Shown: positions 10,202 to 20,111 of the stretch, one piece after another
How the letters are laid out: every line of letters begins with the position of its first letter
Position numbering within the stretch: position 1 is the first letter of the stretch
Assembly: GCA_022410635.1 (NCBI GenBank)
Contig: JAJVDF010000496.1
Location: forward strand, 645,676 to 709,675
DNA length: 64,000 nucleotides
Reading direction: 5' to 3'
Source: Tretioscincus oriximinensis
Taxonomy: Eukaryota; Chordata; Lepidosauria; Squamata; Gymnophthalmidae
Notes under the pieces: generated by a model
Seen by the model: only the letters and a program-made list of their open reading frames with translations
The model's database searches: none
What the model was told of the DNA's origin: nothing
Made by a program: the position numbers and the translations under genes

Positions 10202-10498
10202 CCAGTTTTTATACCTACTCTTTCTAACATGAAGGGATACAGAGCGGCTTATAGGGATAACTTCTGCCCAAAGGCTTACATTCTGTTTTTCCCATCACAC
10301 TGAGATGATGGTACTCATTTATCTAACTTAAATGCAGATTACAAATTTTCACTTCTGTCAAATAGCTGAAGTGGCTAGAGCTGCAGGCTAATAGAAGGCA
10401 CTCAAACCCCTCCCCCAATGTCTGATACAGGGCCTCAAAACTGGCTCTCTCAGATGACAGACTGTCTCCTTAGTGATGGCACCATTCATTTGGGGTAT
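10202..10498 (-). mobile_element. SINE-A copy
   Basis: Minus strand. Tail at CCAGTTTTTATACC, body with AGGCTTACATTCTG, GGCTAGAGCTGCAGGC and CTCAGATGACAGACTGTCTC, and a degraded head ending near 10498. Confidence 0.85.
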
Positions 10499-10499
10499 G

Positions 10500-10915
10500 C
10501 AGGGGCTCCCTAGAACTAACAGGAGTGGTTACTCCTATTACTTCTGTTTGAAATTCTTGTATGCCATGGATCCATGCAGCCTTGGATCATGGTGCTTCAG
10601 CACTGGCTAGGTATCTCCTGAAAACCAAGGCAGAACTCTCCATTGATCTATGTTGGGGACTACCCCTCAGCAGTTACGAAGGAAGGGGATGTCTGTGCCA
10701 GACTTGGGTTATCTGAAACCGATGCTATCACCGCAGCCACTAATAAAGAATGAGGTGAGAACGTGCCTGAACCAGTCATCACTGGGATTCTGGAAGGTGA
10801 GTTGGCAAGTGGTGAATTCATCTTCTGGGATCCCAGTGATGGTGGGATCTAGAACCAGAGACAGAAACAGATGGAACCAGGCGCAATGGGAATAATCCCC
10901 TCTAGGGAGCCCTTG
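10500..10915. mobile_element. TIR-bearing element, family unknown
   Basis: Ends are an inverted repeat of about 15 bases: CAGGGGCTCCCTAGA at the left and TCTAGGGAGCCCTTG at the right. The span is 416 bp with no transposase frame. CAGGG-type termini are common in hAT elements, but I see no matching 8-bp duplication; a TGCA stands at both borders. It abuts the 5' end of the SINE-A at its left. Confidence 0.5.
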
Positions 10916-10969
10916 CACATTTCACAATATGGTGGGCTGTGATTCAGCAGAGTCCTCAATCTTGTGTAG

Positions 10970-11184
10970 TGGGGAGAGGGTTCAGACTTTTATCAGGAAG
11001 TCTCCCAGTTTGCTTCTGCATTCCTCCACAAAAGCCAGCTGGGTGACCTTTGGCTAGTCACAGTTCTTCAGCGCTCTCTCAGCATCACCTACTTTTCAAG
11101 GTGTATGTTGTGAAGAGAAGGATAGAAGGTTATGTAAGCTGATACGATTCCCTTGAGTTGGATAAAAGTGGGATATAAAAATCT
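10970..11184 (+). mobile_element. SINE-B (Sauria-like) copy
   Basis: Remnant of the GTGTAGTGG head, then CCTCCACAAAAGCCAGCTG, GGGTGACCTTTGGCTAGTCA, GAAGGTTATGTAAGC and a GGGATATAAAAATC tail. The body with GGGTGACCTTGGG is the conserved part of Sauria-type squamate SINEs. Confidence 0.8.
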
Positions 11185-11337
11185 CTTCTTCCTCTTCCTC
11201 TTCTTCTTCTTTTTTTTCTTCTTCTTTTTCTTCTTCTTCTTCTCCTCGTTCTTCTTCTTCTCGTTCTTTTCGTTGTTCTCGTTGTTCTCGTCGTTCTCCT
11301 TCTCCTTCTCCTTCTCCTTCTTCTCCTTCTTCTTCTG
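11185..11337 (+). repeat. Pyrimidine (TTC/CTT/TCG) array at SINE-B 3' end
   Basis: About 150 bases of TTCTTC, CTTTT, TCGTTC and CTCCTT units directly continuing the SINE-B tail. Open frames across it on both strands are low-complexity Phe or Arg runs and are not genes. Confidence 0.95.
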
Positions 11338-11999
11338 TTCAATTAGGCTCTTCAGTATTCCCGCATCTGAGCTGCTTCCCTTCCCCTTACAACTTCTTGG
11401 TCTATCACATTGACGGTTCCAAGATTCACAGGAAGCATTTTCTGTCTTTTAAATGAAATCTGACAGACTTGGCTTTGTGCCTGCAGAAACACGCCTCCCA
11501 CTGACAAAAAACATGGGCATAAGACAATTCTCTGCTTGATTCCATTTCCCATTATCCCTGTCCGATGGGCTTATATGAGGGGATTAATAGGAGTTGCAGC
11601 CCAACATTATCTGCAGGACCCCAGATTCTCCACCTTGAATTTCTACTTGCATTTCCATAGCGGAAAAACAAAAAAAACACCAACCCAATACAAAGTAAAA
11701 AGCAGAAAAACTAAAGCAGACAGTAATAGGATTAGAGGCAAACTAAAAGAATCAAATTTTGTAATACAATTTAGTTAATGAAAAACTAGCTTTTTATATG
11801 TCAGGAATGCAGAAACTAAAGCTTATATTCTCTTTGAGACAGCTGGGGCGTCTTCTATGCCCTTTTTGCTCTTTCTTGCTTCTGTCATGCTTGTCACTTG
11901 GAACTATGAAAGGATCGGCCACCCTATCCTGCCCACATTGCAACAATGTATTGTTGTGGAGCAAGAGTTCATCCCTTGGGGAGTAAATCCATAATAAGA
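11338..11999. other. Unique sequence, nothing recognised
   Basis: About 660 bases. Small open frames show no domain or codon signal. Confidence 0.4.
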
Positions 12000-12352
12000 G
12001 TCCTGCTAGATCAGGTCACACTGTTATCTAGCCCAGCAGTCTGCCTCACACAGTGGGCCAGCAATCACACCTGGGCACTGTCAAGCAGAAGGGTCCAAGC
12101 CCATTACCTGTTCTCAACTGCCTGAAAATGATATTTCAAGAATATGACCTTTGCTAAACCTAATCTTAACCTTAATCCTAACGCTAACAAGGTAGGATCA
12201 AGAGATTCATCCTAATAGCTATTGATACACCTGTCGTTCACAAATTTGTCTAATCCAATTTTAAAAGTGTCCAGGATGCTAACTACCACCACTTCCCCTG
12301 GAAGTAAATTCCACCAATGACCCCCTAGATGAAAAAATACTTTCCCTTATAA
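12000..12352 (-). mobile_element. CR1-B LINE 3' region, diverged
   Basis: CTAGCCCAGCAGTCTGCCTC, TGTTCTCAACTGCC, CATCCTAATAGCTATT and CCCCTGGAAGTAAATTCCACC in CR1-B order. A short insertion at 12145-12195 carries CCTAA-like steps. It ends where a second CR1-B begins. Confidence 0.8.
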
Positions 12353-12580
12353 GAACATAAGAGGAGCCCTGCTGAATGGGGTCAGAGCCTTTCTAGTCCA
12401 ACATTCTGTCTCACACAGTGGGTCACCAATTGCACCTGGGCATCTGAAGCAGAAAAAGACAAAAACCTTCATTTGGTCTTGACTGGTATTTTGGGTGTAC
12501 TGCCTGTAGCTCCATTCCAGAGGTAGTATCAAGAGATCCATCTTGGTAGCTATTTTATACCCTTGGCTTCCAGGACTCTG
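12353..12580 (-). mobile_element. CR1-B LINE 3' end, inserted beside the previous copy
   Basis: TAAGAACATAAGAGGAGCCC start, then CCAACATTCTGTCTCACACAG and TGTAGCTCCATTCCAGAGG, ending at TATACCCTTGGC. It joins the upstream copy at its ACTTTCCCTTA point. Confidence 0.85.
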
Positions 12581-12721
12581 TCCCATTCTTGCTTCTTGTC
12601 CCACCGTTTGCCTAATGGTTCTTCTAGGAAGGTTTTTTTTGTGTATGTGTAGCATCTTAGGTTGCATCTACACACAAGCCTTCCTCTTGCTATAAATGAT
12701 GGTTACATAATCAACAACAAG

Positions 12722-12845
12722 TGGAAGTTTTGCCTTCTTCTGCTTGAGACTATCCAGATGCAATTGGTGGGTCACTGTGTGGGTCAGAATGCTGGACTTG
12801 GTGGGCTCTGGCCCCATTCAGTAGGGTTCCTCTTCCATTTTTATC
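12722..12845 (+). mobile_element. CR1-B LINE 3' end fragment
   Basis: Plus-strand TTTTGCCTTCTTCTGCTTGA, CAATTGGTGGGTCACTGTG and GGGCTCTGGCCCCATTCAG. The terminal TTATGTTC units are degraded. Confidence 0.8.
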
Positions 12846-13055
12846 CTAAAATAATGCCCAGTGCAGAAAGGGCCCAGGTTACAAGAGGCTATGCTACCAA
12901 TCTCTTTTGAATTCTGTAATTATATTATGTATTTAATCTGGTTTTATATACCACAGAGATACCTGCCATGGCGTTGTAAGGGATGCTTTAGAAATTACAA
13001 AGCTGATATGTATTGGTTGTTGCTATTGTACCGTCCTTTGGTGTAAGTAGCAGTA

Positions 13056-13145
13056 AGATGATCTTTTTTGTGTTAGTCTCTACGGAAATATTGCAAGGCC
13101 TCCTTGATAGAAATTCTGAACCACACTAACACAGCTGCTTCTTTG
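13056..13145 (+). mobile_element. Penelope-like 3' segment, fragment
   Basis: GTGTTAGTCTCTACGGAAAT, CCTCCTTGATAGAAATTCTG and CACTAACACAGCTGCTTC correspond to the segment downstream of the hammerhead-like hairpin in the copies at 33150 and 41215. The hairpin part itself is missing. Confidence 0.5.
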
Positions 13146-13706
13146 AACTTTGCCCAATGATACGACTAGCTCCTGGCGAAGAACTCACGCTATTTTAAAT
13201 ACTAAAGAGATCAGTTATTGGCCTGAGAACTGTTGTGTGGTCAGTGTTGATATTGGTATTCTTGTAACTTTAGGTTTGGGTTCTTGATAAACAATTAACA
13301 GGTATATTTCACAGCACGGGACCACCGTGATGCTGAAGTCCTGTAAGCTACACAGAAGGAGAGTGATTTCATTTCTAAGTACTGCTTGACACTTGAGACT
13401 TATTATGCAGTCAGCTCTACAGAATCTTATATGTTGTTTTTTGTGCACCGGTGAGCAGCAAATTGCACTGTAAATAATTTGCAAAAGCCCCAGGCCTGCT
13501 GCAGGTTGAAGGAACAGGTTGTGTTCTAATGTACCATAAACAACAAAAGCACCAAATTATATGCGTTCTGGTAAACATTAGCATAATCTGGGAAGAGATG
13601 TATGAATGCCATACATAAATCAATAGCTTCTGGATTGTGATCTCTGGGGTTGATGAAAAATGTAACCACAATTGCTCAGTCTGACCAGGGGTTTGCTGGG
13701 ATACTC
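13146..13706. other. Unique sequence, nothing recognised
   Basis: About 560 bases with no recognised repeat or gene. Confidence 0.4.
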
Positions 13707-14762
13707 TGGCTGTCTTCTCGCTAAGGGAAAAAACAGGGTTGAAAGCTGTGTGGCTTTCCACTGGACGCATGTGGTCCCTCTATAATCCCCATTATGGGGA
13801 AGCGTTTTCACAAAGCATTGCTTACAAAACCAAACCTTGCCGGAAAGGAGTTTTCCCTCAAAAGTGACACAGAAAAATTGGGAAAAACAGATGCAGTTTT
13901 TCCCACTTCGTGCAAACTGTGCTCTGGCTACAGTTTACCTATCACAGGAACGCCTCTGTGCAAATGCTGCCACACACCACCGCTATACCTCCATTTTGTT
14001 TTAACCTCCAGTGAGCCAACAGCAGTTTTTAAAGGTTTTTTTGTTTTTTTGCAGAAAGCTAAATAATTGTATACTTAAAATAATATTTGAAATTATGGAT
14101 TTGTGCAAAATTCAAGCACATTTTTTTTAAAAATAATGTGGAGCAGAGCATGGGAAGGGGACACTCCGAAAACAGATTACCCAACCAATGTGGCCGTTAT
14201 CTCCAGAAGCCAGTGCAAATCTTGTGCAGATGATGAAGTGGAGCTGGGAAGGGAATTGAATTCACTAAGAGCCAGATCTTGGGCAGGGGCTACAAGGTCT
14301 AAAGCCCTGGGCAGCAGGTTGTCGGCCATTTAAATTTCTCCCAGTTGCATCTATTGGGCATGTCCCAGAAGCAGCAGGCATGTACTGCACATGTCCCAGA
14401 CACCACCACGAACCACTGCCACCATGCACCATTGTATTGTTGCTCTGCTGCTCTGCATGTGCTGCCACCTGCCTGTCTGCTTTGCCTGTCTGCCCCAGGC
14501 TACTACCACAACCCATGCATAGGCAGCTGAGAGTGAGAGACAGAGATCATAGGGCAAATGATGTCACACCTGGAATTACACCTGGAGTGACATCACTTCC
14601 TGTCCTGCCTGGAAGTGATGTCACTTCCTGTCCTACACCAGAAATGATATCTCTTCCTGTCTCACCAGGAAGTGTTCAGGATGGGGGGCATAATATTTTT
14701 TGCATCCCAGGGGCGTCATATGCCCCAAATCTGGCCCTAAATTCACTGCACAATTCTCAAAA
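13707..14762 (+). repeat. Unclassified interspersed repeat R1, copy 2, split by a TIR element
   Basis: Homologous to 2680-3265. The match runs 13707-14266 and resumes at 14748 with CACAATTCTCAAAATG. The gap is filled by a 473-bp element whose 8-bp target duplication AATTCACT lies exactly at the break. Confidence 0.75.
14267..14739. mobile_element. Non-autonomous hAT-like element with perfect 8-bp target duplication
   Basis: Flanked by AATTCACT at 14259-14266 and 14740-14747. Ends are imperfect TIRs: AAGAGCCAGATCTTGGGC at the left and, in reverse complement, TAGGGCCAGATTTGGGGC at the right. No transposase frame is present. Inside, at 14565-14680, three imperfect units of about 30 bp contain TGATGTCACTTCCTGTC. 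The 8-bp duplication and CAGGGCC-type ends point to the hAT superfamily. Confidence 0.8.
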
Positions 14763-14800
14763 TGTTGTTGTTGTTGTTTGTTTGTTGTTGTACTATTAAT
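14763..14800 (+). repeat. GTT trinucleotide repeat
   Basis: Short (TTG)n run in the R1 tail. Confidence 0.8.
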
Positions 14801-14905
14801 GTCATAAGTTTTGATGGCAATGTGGGGTATGAGCAGTTTTCACCAAAAGAATCAGATGAGAAATACTCAGCTTGGGCTTGGTAAAAATTTGCAATCATGT
14901 GTTTT

Positions 14906-15054
14906 TAGGGTTGCCATATTCTGGCAACCCAAAACCGAGACGCAACGTCGGGGAATGTAAAAAGCCAGGATTTTGCCTTAAAACCCAGAGGGGACTATAT
15001 TTTAGTCCACAAAACTGGGACTGTCCCGGTTTACCGGGACGTATGGCAACCCTG
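14906..15054. mobile_element. 149-bp hAT-like MITE, copy 1
   Basis: TIR pair TAGGGTTGCCATA and GTATGGCAACCCTG, flanked by the perfect 8-bp duplication TGTGTTTT at 14898-14905 and 15055-15062. Much of the element is self-complementary: CCCGGTTTACCGGG near the right end, and a second CC-AGGATTTT-type block in the middle. No coding capacity. Confidence 0.85.
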
Positions 15055-15139
15055 TGTGTTTTGGACCTTTCTGTGAAGGATGGGGCACAAATGTTACAAA
15101 TAAATGATAGATGTATAAAATGCAGTAGGTGGGGCAGAA

Positions 15140-15480
15140 GCAACAACGAACAGCGCAGTCGCTATGGAAATGTTCTATCATCTGAGAGATTGGGGTTCGA
15201 GGCCCTGTGTTGGACTTGGGGAGGGGTGAACACCTTCTACTTGCCTGCAGCCTTTGCCAATCCAGCTATACTGAGTGACCTTGGGCTAGGCACAGGTCTT
15301 CAGAGCTCCTTCCAGCTATTCAAAAGCAAGAATTGCAAGAAATTGCAACAGACTGTGACTTCATAAATGGGAACCATCACAGCGTGATGGGGAAGCTGGA
15401 ATGTAAGCCTTTGGATGAAAAATAACCTTGTAAGTCGCTTTGAATCTCTTCAGGTGAGAAAAATAGAGTATAAAAACCAA
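15140..15480 (+). mobile_element. SINE-A copy carrying a 50-bp SINE-B-derived insertion
   Basis: Plus-strand SINE-A: CATCTGAGAGATTGGGGTTC head, body, and a GAGTATAAAAACCAAATTC tail. Between two copies of CCAGCTAT (15262-15269 and 15312-15319) sits CTGAGTGACCTTGGGCTAGG and then GTCTTCAGAGCTC, which is SINE-B body sequence absent from every other SINE-A here. Confidence 0.85.
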
Positions 15481-15560
15481 ATTCTTCTTCTTCCTCCTTC
15501 TCCTCCTCTTCCTTCCTTTCCTTCTCCTCCTCATCCTCCTTCTCCTTCTGTCTGCACCAG
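15481..15560 (+). repeat. Pyrimidine array at SINE-A 3' end
   Basis: TTC/TCC/CTT array directly continuing the SINE-A tail. Confidence 0.9.
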
Positions 15561-16775
15561 TATGGGGATGGCAGACCCTACTTCTTTAGAATATAATGCC
15601 GAAATGGGTGATGTGAAGTTTCACTTTCTCTTTCTGTGTGTTCTCCGGTGGCTTTTCTATCTACCTCTCCTCTTTTCCTCCCCCCTGCTTCCCACATTCA
15701 TTTCCTTGAAGATAAAAGACTGGGAAAGGCAGGCAATTAAGGGCTACAGGGTGTAAAGCTTCAGCTAGATGGCAGAAGAGAAACCTTCCAAAGCCTGCTG
15801 GATATCTTAAGCCAGACCCCAAATGCACAAGTGATAACAGCCAACTGACATGGATAAACAATCAGTCTCTCTAATGTAGGCCATACGTGCCTTGTGGTGA
15901 GCTGACTCGAAATATCTGGATTGCCAAATGGAAAATGCAAGGCAAGACGAACCTTGACAATAAATGAAGTGATATATAGAAAAAATCCATGATGGTTCTC
16001 AGACGTATTGTTGGCATCATGTAGCTTAGAGCTGGATCTGACAGCTTACCTCCAACTTTTTGATGATGATGGTTGATGGCTCAGTGGGGCTTTTTATAGG
16101 CAAGGGAAAGACTGGCTTTGCTGAAATCACACCTTATCATATCATATGGACTGATGCTGAGCCCAGTTCTAACGCAACCCTCAGCAGACTCACCTTGTTC
16201 CTCCCATCCCTGAACAGCAATTGAGGGTGTGTGACGTCATTGTTTCAAGAGCTTTGAGGAGGTCAAGAAATTTTGCTGATCAGGGTGTATTCACCACCAA
16301 TCAATAGGCAATTGTGCCTCTTCCAAAAAAGCTTTGGGACTCCTTCTTTGGCTACTAAAGTTAAACGAGATGCAGAAGGAGAATGTTTGCCAAAAACCCA
16401 TCCTGAAGCCATACGTTCATATGGTCAAATTCAGAACCTTCTGCCTTGAACTGAGTTGTATGCGCATTTAGCTGCTTTGAGATGTTCCTTGCTGGATACC
16501 CAGATATTTCTTAGAAATCTACCAGCTGAATGTCATCATTAATCTTCCAGTGATGGTAAAACCTGTGTTACTGAGGTTTCTGACCGTGAGAAGGCTTTTT
16601 AATAGCATTCAGATGAATGTGCTCAGGAGTTCCCTTGGACTTTCCCACTCAGTATAGGAGTGAGGTCCTAAAATAATTTGAAAATAATCTTCTGCGTGCA
16701 TACCCGTGACTTTTCGCTATAATCTGAAAATAAAGCTAATAACCTAAAGGACTCTGCTCACTATCGGGTCCCCCA
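15561..16775. other. Unique sequence, nothing recognised
   Basis: About 1.2 kb. No known repeat, RNA gene or credible exon found on either strand. Confidence 0.4.
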
Positions 16776-17138
16776 TAAGGCTTCCTTATGTCCTGGAAAG
16801 CAGGGATTTACCCAGATTTGGGGACTAGAATATTGTCCTGTCTGGGTTTTAAGTGAAAATCCCGGATTTTTACATTCCTCGATGGAAAGGCCCTTGGAGC
16901 ATGCCGTAGCTGCTCCTCTGCAGGAGGCAGGGTTTCATGCCCGCTATAAGGCAGAGCATGCTTCCTTGCCTCCTTTGCTGAGTGCAGAGGAAAAACGCTT
17001 GGGTGCTTGATGGGGGATCAGAGCTTTTGTGCAGCTTTGTTCTGTCTTTCAAACCAGGGAGCGTGTGAGTGTGTGTACGTGCGTGTGCCCACCCCACACC
17101 CCGTCCCCGTTTTGGGCTGCTAGAATATGGCAACCCTA
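16776..17138. mobile_element. hAT-like MITE, copy 2, longer and reversed
   Basis: Reverse-complement relative of 14906-15054. Left part TAAGGCTTCCTTATGTCCTGG and TCTGGGTTTTAAGTGAAAAT; right part GTTTTGGGCTGCTAGAATAT and GGCAACCCTA. About 220 bases at 16882-17103 have no counterpart in copy 1. Flanks GTCCCCCA and GGCCTCCA match at 6 of 8 positions, consistent with an old 8-bp duplication. Confidence 0.7.
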
Positions 17139-17340
17139 GGCCTCCAGGGCAGATAAACAAAGTTGCAACTCCCGCCAGTTTTCCTTACCTTGTTTTTAAG
17201 CTCTTCAGCACTGCATGGCTGAGTCTCAGACGTAATTCCAGTGTGGTGCGCCAAAAAGCAAAACCGGTTATCACTGATTACTGGCTGTTGGCATGTAATT
17301 AATGGCTCCGTCCGAATCCACCACCTCCCTGCACCAAAGG

Positions 17341-17890
17341 TGTTAATTAAGCAAGTGCAGGGCACCTCACTGTGAGACTGAACTGCCATGATGGCAGCAG
17401 CGGACAGCGCCATATTGGGGGAACTCTGTCCCCCTCCCAGCAGGCAAAGGGTGTGAAGGGGGCACCTTCCAAGCCAACAGCAGGAATGGCCGAAACAAAA
17501 CTCTGCCTGTCTTGGATGGCTCCTCCTTCATTCCCTTTGCCTGCTGGGAGTATTTGAGTTGGCAGTTCTTGGGCCCGGAGTCTGAAAAGTTTCACAAAAT
17601 GTAATGAAAATTTCACAAAATCTTCTGGGTTGTCCTTTCCAGAAGAGGAGCCGGTATTGACATCAGCAAATGGGAGATGGGTTTCTCATATGTTGCCGCA
17701 CAAGATTTTGCACATTGTAAGAGAGTGGGAAATCCGATAAAGTGCATGAGATTCTTGTACAACTCCCAACACTGCTGCTCTCATGTGTCCCCCCAAAAGA
17801 GCCATTAATCAAGGTAATTATTATAATTAGAGCTTCCTAGGGGACAGCCCTACATCCCTTGACCGGCCAGTGCTGCATCTATTCTAATAA
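17341..17890 (+). repeat. Unclassified foldback repeat R2, copy 1
   Basis: Core 17385-17560 matches 50525-50700: CCCAGCAGGCAAAGG, ACCTTCCAAGCCA, CAGCAGGAATGG, GGCTCCTCCTTCATTC, then the inverted CTTTGCCTGCTGGGAG. A second shared block, TTAATCAAGG to GACCGGCCAGTGCTGCA, lies at 17806-17880. Inverted arms around the core can form a long hairpin. Family not recognised. Confidence 0.65.
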
Positions 17891-18204
17891 CCAGTGGTAT
17901 ACCAGACCTCCATGAGGAATTAAATTTCTTGACCCCTCAAAGCTCTCCATTTGAGCGAAGAACAGAGCACGATGAAGCAGTGTGTACCAGGGCTGTCCAG
18001 AGTGCTATGGACTCATCCTGGTCTACTTTGGAAGCCAGAAAATAAGAATTCCCTTATTTCCAACTTGCAGGCCAGAAGGGGTTTAATGGTTCATGGTTTG
18101 CAGCTAATTTGTGAATGTTTGTAAGAGGTAGTTTTTTTTTTAATATCCTCACATTTGACTTATTTACAAAAGCCCATGCCACCTTCCTTCCTTAGGAGGG
18201 ATTG
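17891..18204. other. Unique sequence, nothing recognised
   Basis: About 310 bases with no recognised element. Confidence 0.4.
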
Positions 18205-18622
18205 CTAATACTAAGCATGATAGAGAAAGGATTTAAAAAAATCTAGACAAGCTGCAACAATGGGCTGAAACTAACAGAATAGTATTTAACAGAGAGAAAT
18301 GCAAGATCCTACATCTGGGCAAAAAAAATAAAATAAAACAGCACGTATAGAATGGGAGGAATATGTCTGAGCAGCAGCACAGGTGAAAAGGACATGGGTG
18401 TATTGATAGATCACAGACTAAAGATAAGTCAACAGTGTGAGCAGCTGCAAAAAAGGCAAACACAATCCTGGGTGTATTAAGAGGAGCATAGAGTTTGCCT
18501 TCATTGGATATCTACAAACAGGTAGGGCAGTCATAGGTCTGGGATGATTTAATGAATCCTGCATTGAGCAGGGGGTTGGACCCGATGGCCCTGGAGGTCC
18601 CTTCCAACTCTATAATTCTATG
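18205..18622 (+). mobile_element. CR1-A LINE, internally deleted, with ATTCTATG tail
   Basis: The 5' part resembles CR1 ORF2 (AGACAAGCTGCAACAATGGGC, AGAGAAATGCAAGATCCTAC, ATCCTGGGTGT). The 3' part at 18530-18622 has GATTTAATGAATCCTGCATT, GGGTTGGACCCGATGGCCC and TATAATTCTATGATTC. Much of the region between is missing, so it is a dead copy. Confidence 0.85.
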
Positions 18623-19745
18623 ATTCCTCTTCTTAGTCTTCAAAGTGGTACAAGTCCCCCTAGCTAGACTTTCAATCCTCTAATAGCCTGCAAACTCAAA
18701 CTATTTGCTCTTGAAATAGACTTTTCCAATGGGAAAAATTCTATTCCTTGTTTTTGAACCTGTTAAAAACTCTCAATTTAAACTGAAGGTGAATGAACCC
18801 AAGATTTGAATTCACATATGAAAATCTTGGACAAATGACTTTAGAGTTGTAGTTTTTGTTGCTGACTTCTAATATCTTGAAATGTGACATTTTCTATTTT
18901 TTCTTTTTCTTTGTAAAAAAAGAAAACTTCAGAATAATTAGGTCATGATATCTGCTGTTGGTAAATGTCTTAGTATTTTATGGCTGGAAGTTTAATTGAA
19001 TTTTCACATGAACAAAGTTGAGAAGATAAGCCCACTCCCACACAAGGCACCAAGGAATGACTCATTTGAACTTACTGTATAAAAACAGTTTGTCTGTTTT
19101 GCTTTTACAATTGTCTGCCATTTGAGTACCCACTGATTTTTCTTATTGTCTCATTTAATTATGAACGTTGACACCAGTTAGAGGATTTATGTATTTAATT
19201 AAGGAGTCCCCAATAGAGAAACTTCTAAATATTATGTGAAGTATATTTTTCAAGCTGCTTTATGACTTTGTATTACTTTTGTTAATCAAGAAGTATGAAT
19301 AACTGTGGCATAATTGCTTTGTTTTCTATTATCAAGAAAAAAAAATATGCTCCTCCTTCTTCTGAGAAATAGATAAATAAATAAATAAATAAATATACCC
19401 CTTTCACTAGTAATTTAAATTAAATGTTTATTTGGTGCTAATGTATTTATTAAAAGATATAGGCTGGGTGAAAACCTATCTTGATCCACATATGGTCCCC
19501 CCCCCCCTTCTTTTCAATTGGCTGGCTTTGCCATAAAAATATAGTACACACTATCAAATGATACTTATCTTGCCATTAATAAGAAAGTTCAGTGTTCCAG
19601 GCTGTGCCAATGGTCTTTATGGATCAATGACAGAGCTTGTTATGTTGAACTCGGTGTGTATACACCCATGGCAGCGCTGTAAACTGCCTGGCCATTCACC
19701 CAGCATGGCGTCCAAATTCACTGTTGCCACTGTTGCTCCTGCTAC
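18623..19745. other. Mostly unique AT-rich sequence with simple repeats
   Basis: An (AAAT)n run lies at 19371-19396 and a poly-C run at 19497-19507. No gene or interspersed repeat recognised. Confidence 0.45.
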
Positions 19746-19747
19746 TA

Positions 19748-19937
19748 GGCTGACCAGATGATCCCTTTTTCGGGGTGGGTGGGTTTGAAAACCCGGTTTT
19801 GGGGTGCCTCCCAGTATTTTCTGAGGAAAAGTTTTCCCAAAAAAGATTTTTTTTCAATTTTTTTCCCTCAGAAAAAAACGGGAGGCGCCCCCAAAATGGG
19901 TTTTCAACCCCCCAAAAAAGGGGTCATCTGGTCAGCC
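19748..19937. mobile_element. 190-bp palindromic foldback element, copy 1
   Basis: Bounded by TA on both sides (19746-19747 and 19938-19939). Starts GGCTGACCAGATGATCCC and ends GGGGTCATCTGGTCAGCC. The two halves are reverse complements over about 80 bases: GGGGTGCCTCCCAG pairs with GGGAGGCGCCCCC. An A/T-rich loop lies between them. No coding capacity. Confidence 0.85.
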
Positions 19938-20111
19938 TATCTTTACCCAGGCATTTGATTCCTAGCTTCCTCTGCTTTCTGTCTTTCCAGGAAAGGTGGA
20001 TGGGTGGGTGAGAGGATATTATTATTTTATTTCTTAATTTTCTGTTACCCACCCTGGGACCAATGGTGAAGGACGGGGGGGGGGGGGGATATATTATTGG
20101 CATTAATATAT

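Noticed and set aside
12155..12195. Interstitial telomere-like CCTAA words
   Set aside because: Only a few irregular steps (CCTAATCTTAACCTTAATCC); no true TTAGGG array.
14872..15366. 164-codon open frame on the plus strand
   Set aside because: It runs through a hAT-like MITE and into a SINE, so it is a chance frame with no domain.
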